Source: Meconema thalassinum (Eukaryota > Arthropoda > Insecta > Orthoptera > Tettigoniidae). Taken from it: a DNA stretch of 64,000 nt. The position numbers and the translations under genes were made by a program. Positions 1 through 11,295 of the stretch are shown here, piece after piece; position 1 is the stretch's first letter; every line of letters starts with the position of its first letter. The notes below the pieces were generated by a model. It made no database searches. It worked only from the letters and a program-made list of their open reading frames with translations, and was not told the DNA's origin. The DNA is taken from contig OX336393.1 of NCBI GenBank assembly GCA_946902985.2, positions 130,042,533 to 130,106,532 of the forward strand. Direction: 5' to 3'.

Positions 1-1919
1 GCTTCTTGAAATTCCGCGCTCGTGAACTGCGTTCCGTGATCGCTCAGAAGGAACTCTGGCTTCCCTGCAGTTGGAATCACGCCGGTTTCAATCCTGCGAA
101 TCACGTATCGGGATGTTGCCTTCTGGATAGGGTGCAACATGACTAATTTGGTAAACACATCCATCGTCACCAAGATGTATTGGTTACCCCCGGTGGACCT
201 CGGAAGGGGGCCATACAGGTCCGTAGCCATTAATTCATTCGGACGAGTCGGTATAATAGCCCTAGGCTTCTCCTTAGATACGTCCGATGGGAATTTGCAT
301 CTCTGACAGATGTCGCATGTCCTGATTACCGCTCGTACGGTTTTTCCCATATACTCCCAGGTAAATGTTTCTCTTATGGCATGTAAGGTTTTATCACATC
401 CTCCGTGCCCAATAGATCGGTGAGCCAACCAAACCACTGCTGAAATCAACTTCGGCGGTATTACAATACGTAGCCTTGTGTGGTCTTTATCGACAAACTT
501 GTGAATCACGTCACCAACAATGTGATAAAAGTGAGCAATCTTCGCCGTTCCAGCATAATCAGGATCATCTGCACCCATGCGATTCTTCAAATACCGGTAT
601 ATCCGTCTTAACGGAGTATATCGCCGTTGCGCCTTGCTCTGGCGTTTCAAACGTTCCACCGTTTCCTGATCGTCCGGTATTAGCTCTACCTGGTGCAAAA
701 CACCCACCTCATGTGGGTTTCTGCTCAAAACATCCGCTAGAAAGTTTTGCTTTCCGGGCCTATGAATAACTTCTGCATCGAATTGCTGCAGGAACAGGGT
801 CCAGCGCGTGACTCTTTCGCTTGAAATGTCAGACTTGAACATAAACTGTAACGCGCGATGGTCCGTCACAATCACGACCTTATGCCCTAGAAGAATCTTC
901 TTCCACATCTTTAGAGCATAAATTATAGCCAGCGCCTCCAATTCCGTGGCAAAGTAATTAAGCTCAGGCTGTCGCAATTTCCTACTGGTAAATGCCAGAT
1001 AATGTTGTTTCTTCTCGTCATCCACCTGGTACAACACAGCGCTCACTCCTACCTTTGAAGCATCGGTGTCAATATAAAATGTTTTGGAGAAGTCTGGGTA
1101 CTCCAGTTTAACGTTGTTAAGGAGCATGTGTTTAGCTTCCGTGAAGGCCTCTTCACACGCCTGATCCCACTTCCAACGATTGTTTTTCCTGAGCATGCTC
1201 TGCAGAGGGGCGACTACATCCGTGTAACGGGGACAATGACTAGAAAAGAATAAAGTCATTCCCAGGAACTGCCTCACTTGTTTCACCCTTTCTGGTCTGG
1301 GAAACTCAGCTATCGCTTCAATTTTCTCCGGGTTCGGCCGATATCCATATTCGTCAATGAGATGTCCCATGCCTTTAATATTACTGTTCAACTTCTCCTC
1401 AAGTCCTTCAATATTCCCCCGAAGCGAACTCTGAGTATCCCTGATTTGCCGTGCCATAGAATCTTTGAGCTCCACGGTGAGCACTTGGAATGTAGTTTCT
1501 ACCTTTTTATCGAGTAGATTAATCTTATTATCTATAGCCTTTCCTGATAGCCTAAGATTACGTTCTACAGCATCAATGTTTTTCTGCAAATGAGATTCTA
1601 AACACTTAAGATTAGATCCCATGACTTCTAATAAGTCGGTTCTGAGACCATCAACTTTATCACTAACATCTTTTTTTATACCTGCTACCTGAATACCGAC
1701 ACCCTCTTGTGTCCTCTGTACCTCTGCTACCTGAATGCCGACACCCTCTTGTGCCGTCCATAAGCGATCCATATCGCTCTTCATGTTTGTTTTAATTGAC
1801 CCAACACTATCCTTAACATTATTCATTTCAGTGGTTAGACCATTTAATCCAACTTGGATTTGTTTTAATATATCAGCAATATTTTCTGCGGTTACTACTT
1901 GTGACATCTTACAATACAA
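1..1919 (-). CDS. Fused Gag-like/Pol polyprotein, array unit 1 (cut by window edge)
   Basis: This is the amino-terminal 639 codons of the same polyprotein found complete at 5415-7799, lying exactly 5,880 bp to the left; the rest lies outside the window. It starts with ATG at 1919 and reads through without a stop. The first ~182 residues are a heptad-rich, probably coiled-coil Gag-like region containing a duplicated EGVGIQVA motif. It then passes directly (about nt 1373) into the end of a Ty3/Gypsy reverse transcriptase (GHLIDEYGYRPNPEKIEAI), RNase H and the integrase zinc and catalytic domains. Protease and the RT fingers/palm, including YxDD, are missing. The sequence appears identical to unit 2 over the shared part. 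It belongs to a tandem LTR-retrotransposon array and is not a host gene. Confidence 0.85.
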   Translation of the reverse strand, partial: MYCKMSQVVTAENIADILKQIQVGLNGLTTEMNNVKDSVGSIKTNMKSDMDRLWTAQEGVGIQVAEVQRTQEGVGIQVAGIKKDVSDKVDGLRTDLLEVMGSNLKCLESHLQKNIDAVERNLRLSGKAIDNKINLLDKKVETTFQVLTVELKDSMARQIRDTQSSLRGNIEGLEEKLNSNIKGMGHLIDEYGYRPNPEKIEAIAEFPRPERVKQVRQFLGMTLFFSSHCPRYTDVVAPLQSMLRKNNRWKWDQACEEAFTEAKHMLLNNVKLEYPDFSKTFYIDTDASKVGVSAVLYQVDDEKKQHYLAFTSRKLRQPELNYFATELEALAIIYALKMWKKILLGHKVVIVTDHRALQFMFKSDISSERVTRWTLFLQQFDAEVIHRPGKQNFLADVLSRNPHEVGVLHQVELIPDDQETVERLKRQSKAQRRYTPLRRIYRYLKNRMGADDPDYAGTAKIAHFYHIVGDVIHKFVDKDHTRLRIVIPPKLISAVVWLAHRSIGHGGCDKTLHAIRETFTWEYMGKTVRAVIRTCDICQRCKFPSDVSKEKPRAIIPTRPNELMATDLYGPLPRSTGGNQYILVTMDVFTKLVMLHPIQKATSRYVIRRIETGVIPTAGKPEFLLSDHGTQFTSAEFQE

Positions 1920-2173
1920 CTTAAATATAGGGGCCTACATGGGAATGTAGGTCGTCGAGTATAGCCATAACCTGAGATCGTGTACCAACCCTGTTAAATG
2001 GTTCACTAAAGGCTCAGGGTGATACGAGGTTAATCTTACACAAGAATTACACATGGCAAGCATCGCGCTCCCATCAAGGCACGAATCTGACCACACAGTA
2101 TACTCCCATCACCACAACAAATGATTGAGTACAAAAAACATGCCCATGACGGAAACGAAACACCCCATCGTCG

Positions 2174-2199
2174 TCGAGCCCAACACGTTGGCGGCGCCA
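2174..2199 (-). other. Primer-binding site, tRNA-Lys-like (unit 1)
   Basis: On the minus strand this reads TGGCGCC...CCAACGTG...GGGCTCGA, the complement of an arthropod tRNA-Lys(CTT) 3' end as I remember it, except for two 2-nt insertions. It lies just inside the LTR edge and about 255 nt before the Gag-like start codon, where a reverse-transcription primer site belongs. The spacer to the LTR is a G tract of ~13 nt, longer than usual. The same site recurs in units 2 and 3. Confidence 0.6.
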
Positions 2200-2212
2200 C
2201 TTCCCCCCCCCC

Positions 2213-5212
2213 TGTGCCCGTTTCTCCAATGGGACAGGCGATCACCCGGCTAGCATCCCGGCCCCATCAGAAGAAACAGCCAAGGGAGTGGGTACAAAAA
2301 AAAATTAGGGCATGAATCTTGGTTCATACAGACAAGACTAAAAGAAAAGCTCCAGCGAGCTAGAGACAAAGGGTCTCGGGTCGTTTACGGGTTGGGATGG
2401 CAAATAGACTGAACCAGGATTCACAAGCAAAACCCTAACTTGAACTGACAAACAGAAAAGAAAGGAAAAGCCCTCGTAAAATCACATCTGCTCCTTTATT
2501 GGCCAAAGGATAAATAAATATGCAACCTGCCTATCACGCACGAGTATAAAGTTATGGTGGGACAAAGTCCGAGAAAAAAAATAAAGTTCATAGTCCCTAA
2601 ACAAACAAACAAAAATTATACTTATTCAAACTCGTGGGTGTCCTCTCTTAAAGTTCCGACAAGGAGATCGCCTTTCAAAAAGCTAAATTAACCCTTCATT
2701 TATCGGTGCACACGCATGTAAACATCACTAGCCACTTAACACAAAGTTCACCTGCGGCAAAAAAAAAAAAAAAAAAAACTCTAAGAAAATATCGAATATC
2801 TATGTAAATTACAACTGTCTACCCTTATACAGTAATGGACGGATCTCCTCCATCGAACTGTAAATTAATAATTAAAGAGCATCATGTTACATCAAATAGC
2901 ACTCAAACATCGACTCAGCTTCACATAAGATGACATTTCAACAATTAATTATAACCTATCATAAATTATTAACACACCCAGATTGTGCTTACATATTTAC
3001 ACTACTAATTCTTATTATTATTAATGATTTATCGCCGCCTTTCCAACAACCTTGATCCACACGGTCATATTTGTCATTGTAATTAAATTATAGCATTGTC
3101 TAATGTTTATGAAAGGTTAAGAACCTCGCAATAAGGCGCCCTAGCGTATTTCATACTCACAACAAACATTTAATCGTAACCCTTCCGCCGAACACTCTGT
3201 GTGAAGATCCAAACAACCTGACTGTCGAGCGCACCATCAAGTACACCCCTGCGCTATTCAATACAACTCATCAATGAACGTGGCACGTTCGTCAAGAGGA
3301 CCCTGCCCTTACAAATTCAATTCAACGGACATCCGTCGCCCCGTGAATAACCTCGTCATAATTGAGGAATAATACCATATCTAATTACCATATAATTATC
3401 ACATAAACTTTACACAACATCATTACAAAATAAATCATGCATTATTAGCATGTCTCAAGAACCCACACTAACAGAGCGTATCAACTTTATCGGGACCACG
3501 AGGTCGTATGATAATATGGCATCCTATCCAAGGAACCTTATTCGACAATCTCCAACCATATTCATTGCTATAAAAATCTATTCATTCCGTGACAAACGTT
3601 TCAGAATAAAATTCGAATAATGACCTCTGAAATCGACATGCTAGAATCTCCCAGCAAAATGGGCATCTCCTATCCTCGTTACCCAATTTCAAATTATTAT
3701 TATTATTATTATTATGTCTCAGAGAATAAATACATGTCTTACTCCTACCATTGATGCTGTCAATTTATGTAGGTCAAATGACCCGAAAAGGAAGACAAAA
3801 AACAAACATCTGCACGACCCTATGAGAAAAAAATGATGCTCTTATTCAACCTGGAATAAATGATTATAAAGGGCGTTAAGTTACACGATCTCAGGTTATC
3901 TCATGGCATGGCTATCCGAGGTAGAAGTTCTCTTCTTTCTGATGAACAAGGATGGAAAGGAAACGTCTTACTTTATATCCGGTGTCCTCGGAAATCCATG
4001 GCGTCGGCGTCATCATCGTCTGCGGCATCATGGCGGCGTCGTCCCTCCAGTGTCTCCGCGATGTGGTCTCCCAGCGTACTGGTATAGGTATCCGCCTCTG
4101 GCACCTCTCAATCTCCTGGCGACGCCCATGTCTGCCCACAGGTTGTCCCCGGTCACCTTCATCAGCGGCGTCTCCCGACGTCCCAACCATGGTCCACGCG
4201 TCCATCTCGTTGCGACCGTTCACCCCATTATGGCCCCTTTAGAAGTTCAGTGCAGTATAATTCGCGTGTTAATGTGCATGTTGATGCCCAGAATATATGA
4301 GTCCATGGTTATTAAGTTCATGCTGCCGAGTGGCAATATTACATCTCACTATATCAGAGCACATTCACGCTCGCACACTATGGCGTCTAGCTCCTGGTTC
4401 ACTTGAGTTATATGTTTTCACTTCCTTTAACCCGGTGACACACTTCCTTCCACGAGGAGCTATTTCGAGCCGGCCTTGACCGACATATCAAGTTGCCTAC
4501 GGCCTACCGTCTTCCAACACAAGCTTAAAGTAGATGTGGCCTTCCTTACTGCGTTCTCACTGCGTTTCTTAAAACGCCGTACTGCTATGCTATTTCCGAA
4601 TGGATGTCTGTTACCATATAGGGCCTCGCGATAATGCTTCGCCTCGACTATCGCTATATAGTTCTTCCCCTGATACTCGTAATTTTAAACACCTCCTGGT
4701 ATCAATCTTTAATGAACATAAATTGTCGGCATAAACGGACTTCCTTTATCAGTTCTAACTGTTTCCTCACATACTAGCGAGTCCGAAATCGTCTTGAAAT
4801 TCACACTGTTCGACCAACAAACTGACATACTTCACTGTAAAAAAAAAAACTCACTGGCAATACATGCACGCTAGTTTCAGGCCTCATGGCCTGCTGGTCA
4901 CTCACGAAAACCATTCAAGTTCCCGATGTAAAATCACTGTCTGCGTGACATGGGCTATTCGTCCGTGCTCCGCTGTATAACATTCTCGTCCACGCACTAT
5001 TGACTCACACACTGCTGACTCACATACTGAACATTCCGGAACCGCGTCCTTCTCCGAGAAAAAAAGTGGGAGGGGTTGGAACCTTCTGGAGCATTCCCCT
5101 GCTCTCGCGGTTACCTCGCCGCGTCATGCCATGACGTCATACTGACTCTCCGGGTTCCTTCCGATCTTCTGTCATCCGGGGCCGGTAATTGACCCTGACT
5201 GGATCGGTCACA
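2213..5212 (-). repeat. Long terminal repeat 1 of the array (3.0 kb)
   Basis: The boundaries were inferred from minus-strand termini TGTGACC at 5212 and GGGCACA at 2213, from a purine tract just outside 5212 and from the primer site just outside 2213. The LTR is about 3,000 bp and non-coding; the short open frames inside it are not supported. It contains an AATAAA signal on the minus strand (2495-2500), an A20 tract near 2760 and an ATT microsatellite near 3695. It matches LTR 2 except for homopolymer and small indel differences. Confidence 0.7.
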
Positions 5213-5222
5213 TCTCTCCCGC
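5213..5222 (-). other. Polypurine tract before LTR 1
   Basis: The minus strand reads GCGGGAGAGA immediately before the TGTGACC start of the LTR. This is the expected position and composition of the plus-strand primer of an LTR retrotransposon. The same tract borders LTR 2 (11094-11103) and LTR 3 (16982-16991). Confidence 0.5.
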
Positions 5223-5313
5223 AGCCTTCAAAATATAAGCGGTGGGAACATAGCTTATGTTTTTCCTCAAATGATGCATGTGAACGATATTTTCAGTCAT
5301 CCCTCAATGCTGA

Positions 5314-5500
5314 CTAACGGGCTTGCCGGTGATACTTCCGCAGATTCGCAGCATTGAAATTCCCAACAAGTGCATTCGTGACGTTGTCAACCACCCTATA
5401 GCAATTGTTGTCCATCACTCTGGCAATCCTATGGGGTCCCGAAAATAGGCGCGCAAATTTCCCATACACTCTGAGTGGTAAGTTCGATGACGTGGGTCAT
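5314..5500 (-). pseudogene. Frameshifted integrase C-terminal tail (unit 2)
   Basis: The polyprotein ORF ends at 5415 in an abnormal tail. In another minus frame the sequence down to a TAG at 5314 encodes a normal Gypsy integrase end (VYGKFARLFSGPHRIARVMDN...). Comparison with 17083-17280, which keeps LIRKPTSSNLPL before the same segment, indicates a small deletion near 5496 in units 2 and 3. The last ~60 residues are therefore read out of frame. Confidence 0.65.
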
Positions 5501-7799
5501 TGACTCGAAGTGGCTCGCGAAAACGGCGGCCAGCCTTCCTTCTCTCCCGTTTCTGCGCCTGTAGCTGCATCCTCTCCCGAGCCAGATCGTTTCTCCTTTG
5601 CACCGACGGCTCAATCTCTGGGGGTGCCTGTATAACAGCATGCCAAGGTCTACTTGGTTTTCGTCCATGGTGCAGAAGGCAAGGAATTTGTCTGGTACTC
5701 TCATGTGTTGTAGAATTCAAGCAACGTTCAATTATGGGTACCACTTCCATCCATCGATGATGCTGTTCATGACAGTAAATCCGGCAGTATTTTCCAATCT
5801 CCGCATTTACACTTTCAACAGGATTTCCTTCTGGGTATCTTATGGAGCTCAAGATATGCCTTATGCCGAGTCGTGCCATAGCTTCTTGAAATTCCGCGCT
5901 CGTGAACTGCGTTCCGTGATCGCTCAGAAGGAACTCTGGCTTCCCTGCAGTTGGAATCACGCCGGTTTCAATCCTGCGAATCACGTATCGGGATGTTGCC
6001 TTCTGGATAGGGTGCAACATGACTAATTTGGTAAACACATCCATCGTCACCAAGATGTATTGGTTACCCCCGGTGGACCTCGGAAGGGGGCCATACAGGT
6101 CCGTAGCCATTAATTCATTCGGACGAGTCGGTATAATAGCCCTAGGCTTCTCCTTAGATACGTCCGATGGGAATTTGCATCTCTGACAGATGTCGCATGT
6201 CCTGATTACCGCTCGTACGGTTTTTCCCATATACTCCCAGGTAAATGTTTCTCTTATGGCATGTAAGGTTTTATCACATCCTCCGTGCCCAATAGATCGG
6301 TGAGCCAACCAAACCACTGCTGAAATCAACTTCGGCGGTATTACAATACGTAGCCTTGTGTGGTCTTTATCGACAAACTTGTGAATCACGTCACCAACAA
6401 TGTGATAAAAGTGAGCAATCTTCGCCGTTCCAGCATAATCAGGATCATCTGCACCCATGCGATTCTTCAAATACCGGTATATCCGTCTTAACGGAGTATA
6501 TCGCCGTTGCGCCTTGCTCTGGCGTTTCAAACGTTCCACCGTTTCCTGATCGTCCGGTATTAGCTCTACCTGGTGCAAAACACCCACCTCATGTGGGTTT
6601 CTGCTCAAAACATCCGCTAGAAAGTTTTGCTTTCCGGGCCTATGAATAACTTCTGCATCGAATTGCTGCAGGAACAGGGTCCAGCGCGTGACTCTTTCGC
6701 TTGAAATGTCAGACTTGAACATAAACTGTAACGCGCGATGGTCCGTCACAATCACGACCTTATGCCCTAGAAGAATCTTCTTCCACATCTTTAGAGCATA
6801 AATTATAGCCAGCGCCTCCAATTCCGTGGCAAAGTAATTAAGCTCAGGCTGTCGCAATTTCCTACTGGTAAATGCCAGATAATGTTGTTTCTTCTCGTCA
6901 TCCACCTGGTACAACACAGCGCTCACTCCTACCTTTGAAGCATCGGTGTCAATATAAAATGTTTTGGAGAAGTCTGGGTACTCCAGTTTAACGTTGTTAA
7001 GGAGCATGTGTTTAGCTTCCGTGAAGGCCTCTTCACACGCCTGATCCCACTTCCAACGATTGTTTTTCCTGAGCATGCTCTGCAGAGGGGCGACTACATC
7101 CGTGTAACGGGGACAATGACTAGAAAAGAATAAAGTCATTCCCAGGAACTGCCTCACTTGTTTCACCCTTTCTGGTCTGGGAAACTCAGCTATCGCTTCA
7201 ATTTTCTCCGGGTTCGGCCGATATCCATATTCGTCAATGAGATGTCCCATGCCTTTAATATTACTGTTCAACTTCTCCTCAAGTCCTTCAATATTCCCCC
7301 GAAGCGAACTCTGAGTATCCCTGATTTGCCGTGCCATAGAATCTTTGAGCTCCACGGTGAGCACTTGGAATGTAGTTTCTACCTTTTTATCGAGTAGATT
7401 AATCTTATTATCTATAGCCTTTCCTGATAGCCTAAGATTACGTTCTACAGCATCAATGTTTTTCTGCAAATGAGATTCTAAACACTTAAGATTAGATCCC
7501 ATGACTTCTAATAAGTCGGTTCTGAGACCATCAACTTTATCACTAACATCTTTTTTTATACCTGCTACCTGAATACCGACACCCTCTTGTGTCCTCTGTA
7601 CCTCTGCTACCTGAATGCCGACACCCTCTTGTGCCGTCCATAAGCGATCCATATCGCTCTTCATGTTTGTTTTAATTGACCCAACACTATCCTTAACATT
7701 ATTCATTTCAGTGGTTAGACCATTTAATCCAACTTGGATTTGTTTTAATATATCAGCAATATTTTCTGCGGTTACTACTTGTGACATCTTACAATACAA
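5415..7799 (-). CDS. Fused Gag-like/RT-thumb/RNase H/integrase polyprotein, unit 2
   Basis: A 794-codon Ty3/Gypsy polyprotein with an internal deletion. Residues 1-182 are a Gag-like coiled coil with two EGVGIQVA repeats. At ~183 it joins in frame to the RT thumb region (GHLIDEYGYRPNPEKIEAI). RNase H follows (D286, E326, D353), then the integrase zinc finger (H500, H505, C535, C538) and integrase core (D567, D627, E662). Protease and the RT catalytic YxDD segment are absent, so it cannot supply reverse transcription alone. The carboxyl end is frameshifted (see 5314-5500). The start ATG at 7799 lies ~255 nt after the primer site. The same fusion occurs in units 1 and 3, so it predates the array. 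It may be the product of a non-autonomous retroelement; whether it is expressed is unknown. Confidence 0.85.
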   Translation of the reverse strand: MYCKMSQVVTAENIADILKQIQVGLNGLTTEMNNVKDSVGSIKTNMKSDMDRLWTAQEGVGIQVAEVQRTQEGVGIQVAGIKKDVSDKVDGLRTDLLEVMGSNLKCLESHLQKNIDAVERNLRLSGKAIDNKINLLDKKVETTFQVLTVELKDSMARQIRDTQSSLRGNIEGLEEKLNSNIKGMGHLIDEYGYRPNPEKIEAIAEFPRPERVKQVRQFLGMTLFFSSHCPRYTDVVAPLQSMLRKNNRWKWDQACEEAFTEAKHMLLNNVKLEYPDFSKTFYIDTDASKVGVSAVLYQVDDEKKQHYLAFTSRKLRQPELNYFATELEALAIIYALKMWKKILLGHKVVIVTDHRALQFMFKSDISSERVTRWTLFLQQFDAEVIHRPGKQNFLADVLSRNPHEVGVLHQVELIPDDQETVERLKRQSKAQRRYTPLRRIYRYLKNRMGADDPDYAGTAKIAHFYHIVGDVIHKFVDKDHTRLRIVIPPKLISAVVWLAHRSIGHGGCDKTLHAIRETFTWEYMGKTVRAVIRTCDICQRCKFPSDVSKEKPRAIIPTRPNELMATDLYGPLPRSTGGNQYILVTMDVFTKLVMLHPIQKATSRYVIRRIETGVIPTAGKPEFLLSDHGTQFTSAEFQEAMARLGIRHILSSIRYPEGNPVESVNAEIGKYCRIYCHEQHHRWMEVVPIIERCLNSTTHESTRQIPCLLHHGRKPSRPWHAVIQAPPEIEPSVQRRNDLARERMQLQAQKRERRKAGRRFREPLRVNDPRHRTYHSECMGNLRAYFRDPIGLPE

Positions 7800-8053
7800 C
7801 TTAAATATAGGGGCCTACATGGGAATGTAGGTCGTCGAGTATAGCCATAACCTGAGATCGTGTACCAACCCTGTTAAATGGTTCACTAAAGGCTCAGGGT
7901 GATACGAGGTTAATCTTACACAAGAATTACACATGGCAAGCATCGCGCTCCCATCAAGGCACGAATCTGACCACACAGTATACTCCCATCACCACAACAA
8001 ATGATTGAGTACAAAAAACATGCCCATGACGGAAACGAAACACCCCATCGTCG

Positions 8054-8079
8054 TCGAGCCCAACACGTTGGCGGCGCCA
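8054..8079 (-). other. Primer-binding site, tRNA-Lys-like (unit 2)
   Basis: Same minus-strand TGGCGCC...GGGCTCGA site as in unit 1, between the Gag-like start at 7799 and LTR 2. Confidence 0.6.
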
Positions 8080-8092
8080 CTTCCCCCCCCCC

Positions 8093-11000
8093 TGTGCCCG
8101 TTTCTCCAATGGGACAGGCGATCACCCGGCTAGCATCCCGGCCCCATCAGAAGAAACAGCCAAGGGAGTGGGTACAAAAAAAAATTAGGGCATGAATCTT
8201 GGTTCATACAGACAAGACTAAAAGAAAAGCTCCAGCGAGCTAGAGACAAAGGGTCTCGGGTCGTTTACGGGTTGGGATGGCAAATAGACTGAACCAGGAT
8301 TCACAAGCAAAACCCTAACTTGAACTGACAAACAGAAAAGAAAGGAAAAGCCCTCGTAAAATCACATCTGCTCCTTTATTGGCCAAAGGATAAATAAATA
8401 TGCAACCTGCCTATCACGCACGAGTATAAAGTTATGGTGGGACAAAGTCCGAGAAAAAAAATAAAGTTCATAGTCCCTAAACAAACAAACAAAAATTATA
8501 CTTATTCAAACTCGTGGGTGTCCTCTCTTAAAGTTCCGACAAGGAGATCGCCTTTCAAAAAGCTAAATTAACCCTTCATTTATCGGTGCACACGCATGTA
8601 AACATCACTAGCCACTTAACACAAAGTTCACCTGCGGCAAAAAAAAAAAAAAAAAAAAAACTCTAAGAAAATATCGAATATCTATGTAAATTACAACTGT
8701 CTACCCTTATACAGTAATGGACGGATCTCCTCCATCGAACTGTAAATTAATAATTAAAGAGCATCATGTTACATCAAATAGCACTCAAACATCGACTCAG
8801 CTTCACATAAGATGACATTTCAACAATTAATTATAACCTATCATAAATTATTAACACACCCAGATTGTGCTTACATATTTACACTACTAATTCTTATTAT
8901 TATTAATGATTTATCGCCGCCTTTCCAACAACCTTGATCCACACGGTCATATTTGTCATTGTAATTAAATTATAGCATTGTCTAATGTTTATGAAAGGTT
9001 AAGAACCTCGCAATAAGGCGCCCTAGCGTATTTCATACTCACAACAAACATTTAATCGTAACCCTTCCGCCGAACACTCTGTGTGAAGATCCAAACAACC
9101 TGACTGTCGAGCGCACCATCAAGTACACCCCTGCGCTATTCAATACAACTCATCAATGAACGTGGCACGTTCGTCAAGAGGACCCTGCCCTTACAAATTC
9201 AATTCAACGGACATCCGTCGCCCCGTGAATAACCTCGTCATAATTGAGGAATAATACCATATCTAATTACCATATAATTATCACATAAACTTTACACAAC
9301 ATCATTACAAAATAAATCATGCATTATTAGCATGTCTCAAGAACCCACACTAACAGAGCGTATCAACTTTATCGGGACCACGAGGTCGTATGATAATATG
9401 GCATCCTATCCAAGGAACCTTATTCGACAATCTCCAACCATATTCATTGCTATAAAAATCTATTCATTCCGTGACAAACGTTTCAGAATAAAATTCGAAT
9501 AATGACCTCTGAAATCGACATGCTAGAATCTCCCAGCAAAATGGGCATCTCCTATCCTCGTTACCCAATTTCAAATTATTATTATTATTATTATTATGTC
9601 TCAGAGAATAAATACATGTCTTACTCCTACCATTGATGCTGTCAATTTATGTAGGTCAAATGACCCGAAAAGGAAGACAAAAAAAAACATCTGCACGACC
9701 CTATGAGAAAAAAATGATGCTCTTATTCAACCTGGAATAAATGATTATAAAGGGCGTTAAGTTACACGATCTCAGGTTATCTCATGGCATGGCTATCCGA
9801 GGTAGAAGTTCTCTTCTTTCTGATGAACAAGGATGGAAAGGAAACGTCTTACTTTATATCCGGTGTCCTCGGAAATCCATGGCGTCGGCGTCATCATCGT
9901 CTGCGGCATCATGGCGGCGTCGTCCCTCCAGTGTCTCCGCGATGTGGTCTCCCAGCGTACTGGTATAGGTATCCGCCTCTGGCACCTCTCAATCTCCTGG
10001 CGACGCCCATGTCTGCCCACAGGTTGTCCCCGGTCACCTTCATCAGCGGCGTCTCCCGACGTCCCAACCATGGTCCACGCGTCCATCTCGTTGCGACCGT
10101 TCACCCCATTATGGCCCCTTTAGAAGTTCAGTGCAGTATAATTCGCGTGTTAATGTGCATGTTGATGCCCAGAATATATGAGTCCATGGTTATTAAGTTC
10201 ATGCTGCCGAGTGGCAATATTACATCTCACTATATCAGAGCACATTCACGCTCGCACACTATGGCGTCTAGCTCCTGGTTCACTTGAGTTATATGTTTTC
10301 ACTTCCTTTAACCCGGTGACACACTTCCTTCCACGAGGAGCTATTTCGAGCCGGCCTTGACCGACATATCAAGTTGCCTACGGCCTACCGTCTTCCAACA
10401 CAAGCTTAAAGTAGATGTGGCCTTCCTTACTGCGTTCTCACTGCGTTTCTTAAAACGCCGTACTGCTATGCTATTTCCGAATGGATGTCTGTTACCATAT
10501 AGGGCCTCGCGATAATGCTTCGCCTCGACTATCGCTATATAGTTCTTCCCCTGATACTCGTAATTTTAAACACCTCCTGGTATCAATCTTTAATGAACAT
10601 AAATTGTCGGCATAAACGGACTTCCTTTATCAGTTCTAACTGTTTCCTCACATACTAGCGAGTCCGAAATCGTCTTGAAATTCACACTGTTCGACCAACA
10701 AACTGACATACTTCACTGTAAAAAAAAAAACTCACTGGCAATACATGCACGCTAGTTTCAGGCCTCATGGCCTGCTGGTCACTCACGAAAACCATTCAAG
10801 TTCCCGATGTAAAATCACTGTCTGCGTGACATGGGCTATTCGTCCGTGCTCCGCTGTATAACATTCTCGTCCACGCACTATTGACTCACACACTGCTGAC
10901 TCACATACTGAACATTCCGGAACCGCGTCCTTCTCCGAGAAAAAAAGTGGGAGGGGTTGGAACCTTCTGGAGCATTCCCCTGCTCTCGCGGTTACCTCGC

Positions 11001-11093
11001 CGCGTCATGCCATGACGTCATACTGACTCTCCGGGTTCCTTCCGATCTTCTGTCATCCGGGGCCGGTAATTGACCCTGACTGGATCGGTCACA
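8093..11093 (-). repeat. Long terminal repeat 2 of the array (3.0 kb)
   Basis: Same termini as LTR 1 (TGTGACC...GGGCACA on the minus strand) and almost the same sequence. The visible differences are an A-tract two bases longer near 8640 and small indels near 9680. It is shared between two internal regions: pol of unit 2 ends on its left and the tail of unit 3 begins on its right. That is the structure left by LTR-LTR recombination or tandem duplication. Confidence 0.7.
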
Positions 11094-11295
11094 TCTCTCC
11101 CGCAGCCTTCAAAATATAAGCGGTGGGAACATAGCTTATGTTTTTCCTCAAATGATGCATGTGAACGATATTTTCAGTCATCCCTCAATGCTGACTAACG
11201 GGCTTGCCGGTGATACTTCCGCAGATTCGCAGCATTGAAATTCCCAACAAGTGCATTCGTGACGTTGTCAACCACCCTATAGCAATTGTTGTCCA

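Noticed and set aside
476..1950. Plus-strand open frames opposite the polyprotein (97, 79 and 71 codons), repeated three times
   Set aside because: They are antisense shadows of a well-supported minus-strand protein.
3903..4406. A 167-codon open frame (and neighbours of 96-103 codons) repeated in all three array LTRs
   Set aside because: Repetition is explained by LTR duplication; overlapping frames are open on both strands and no domain is recognisable.
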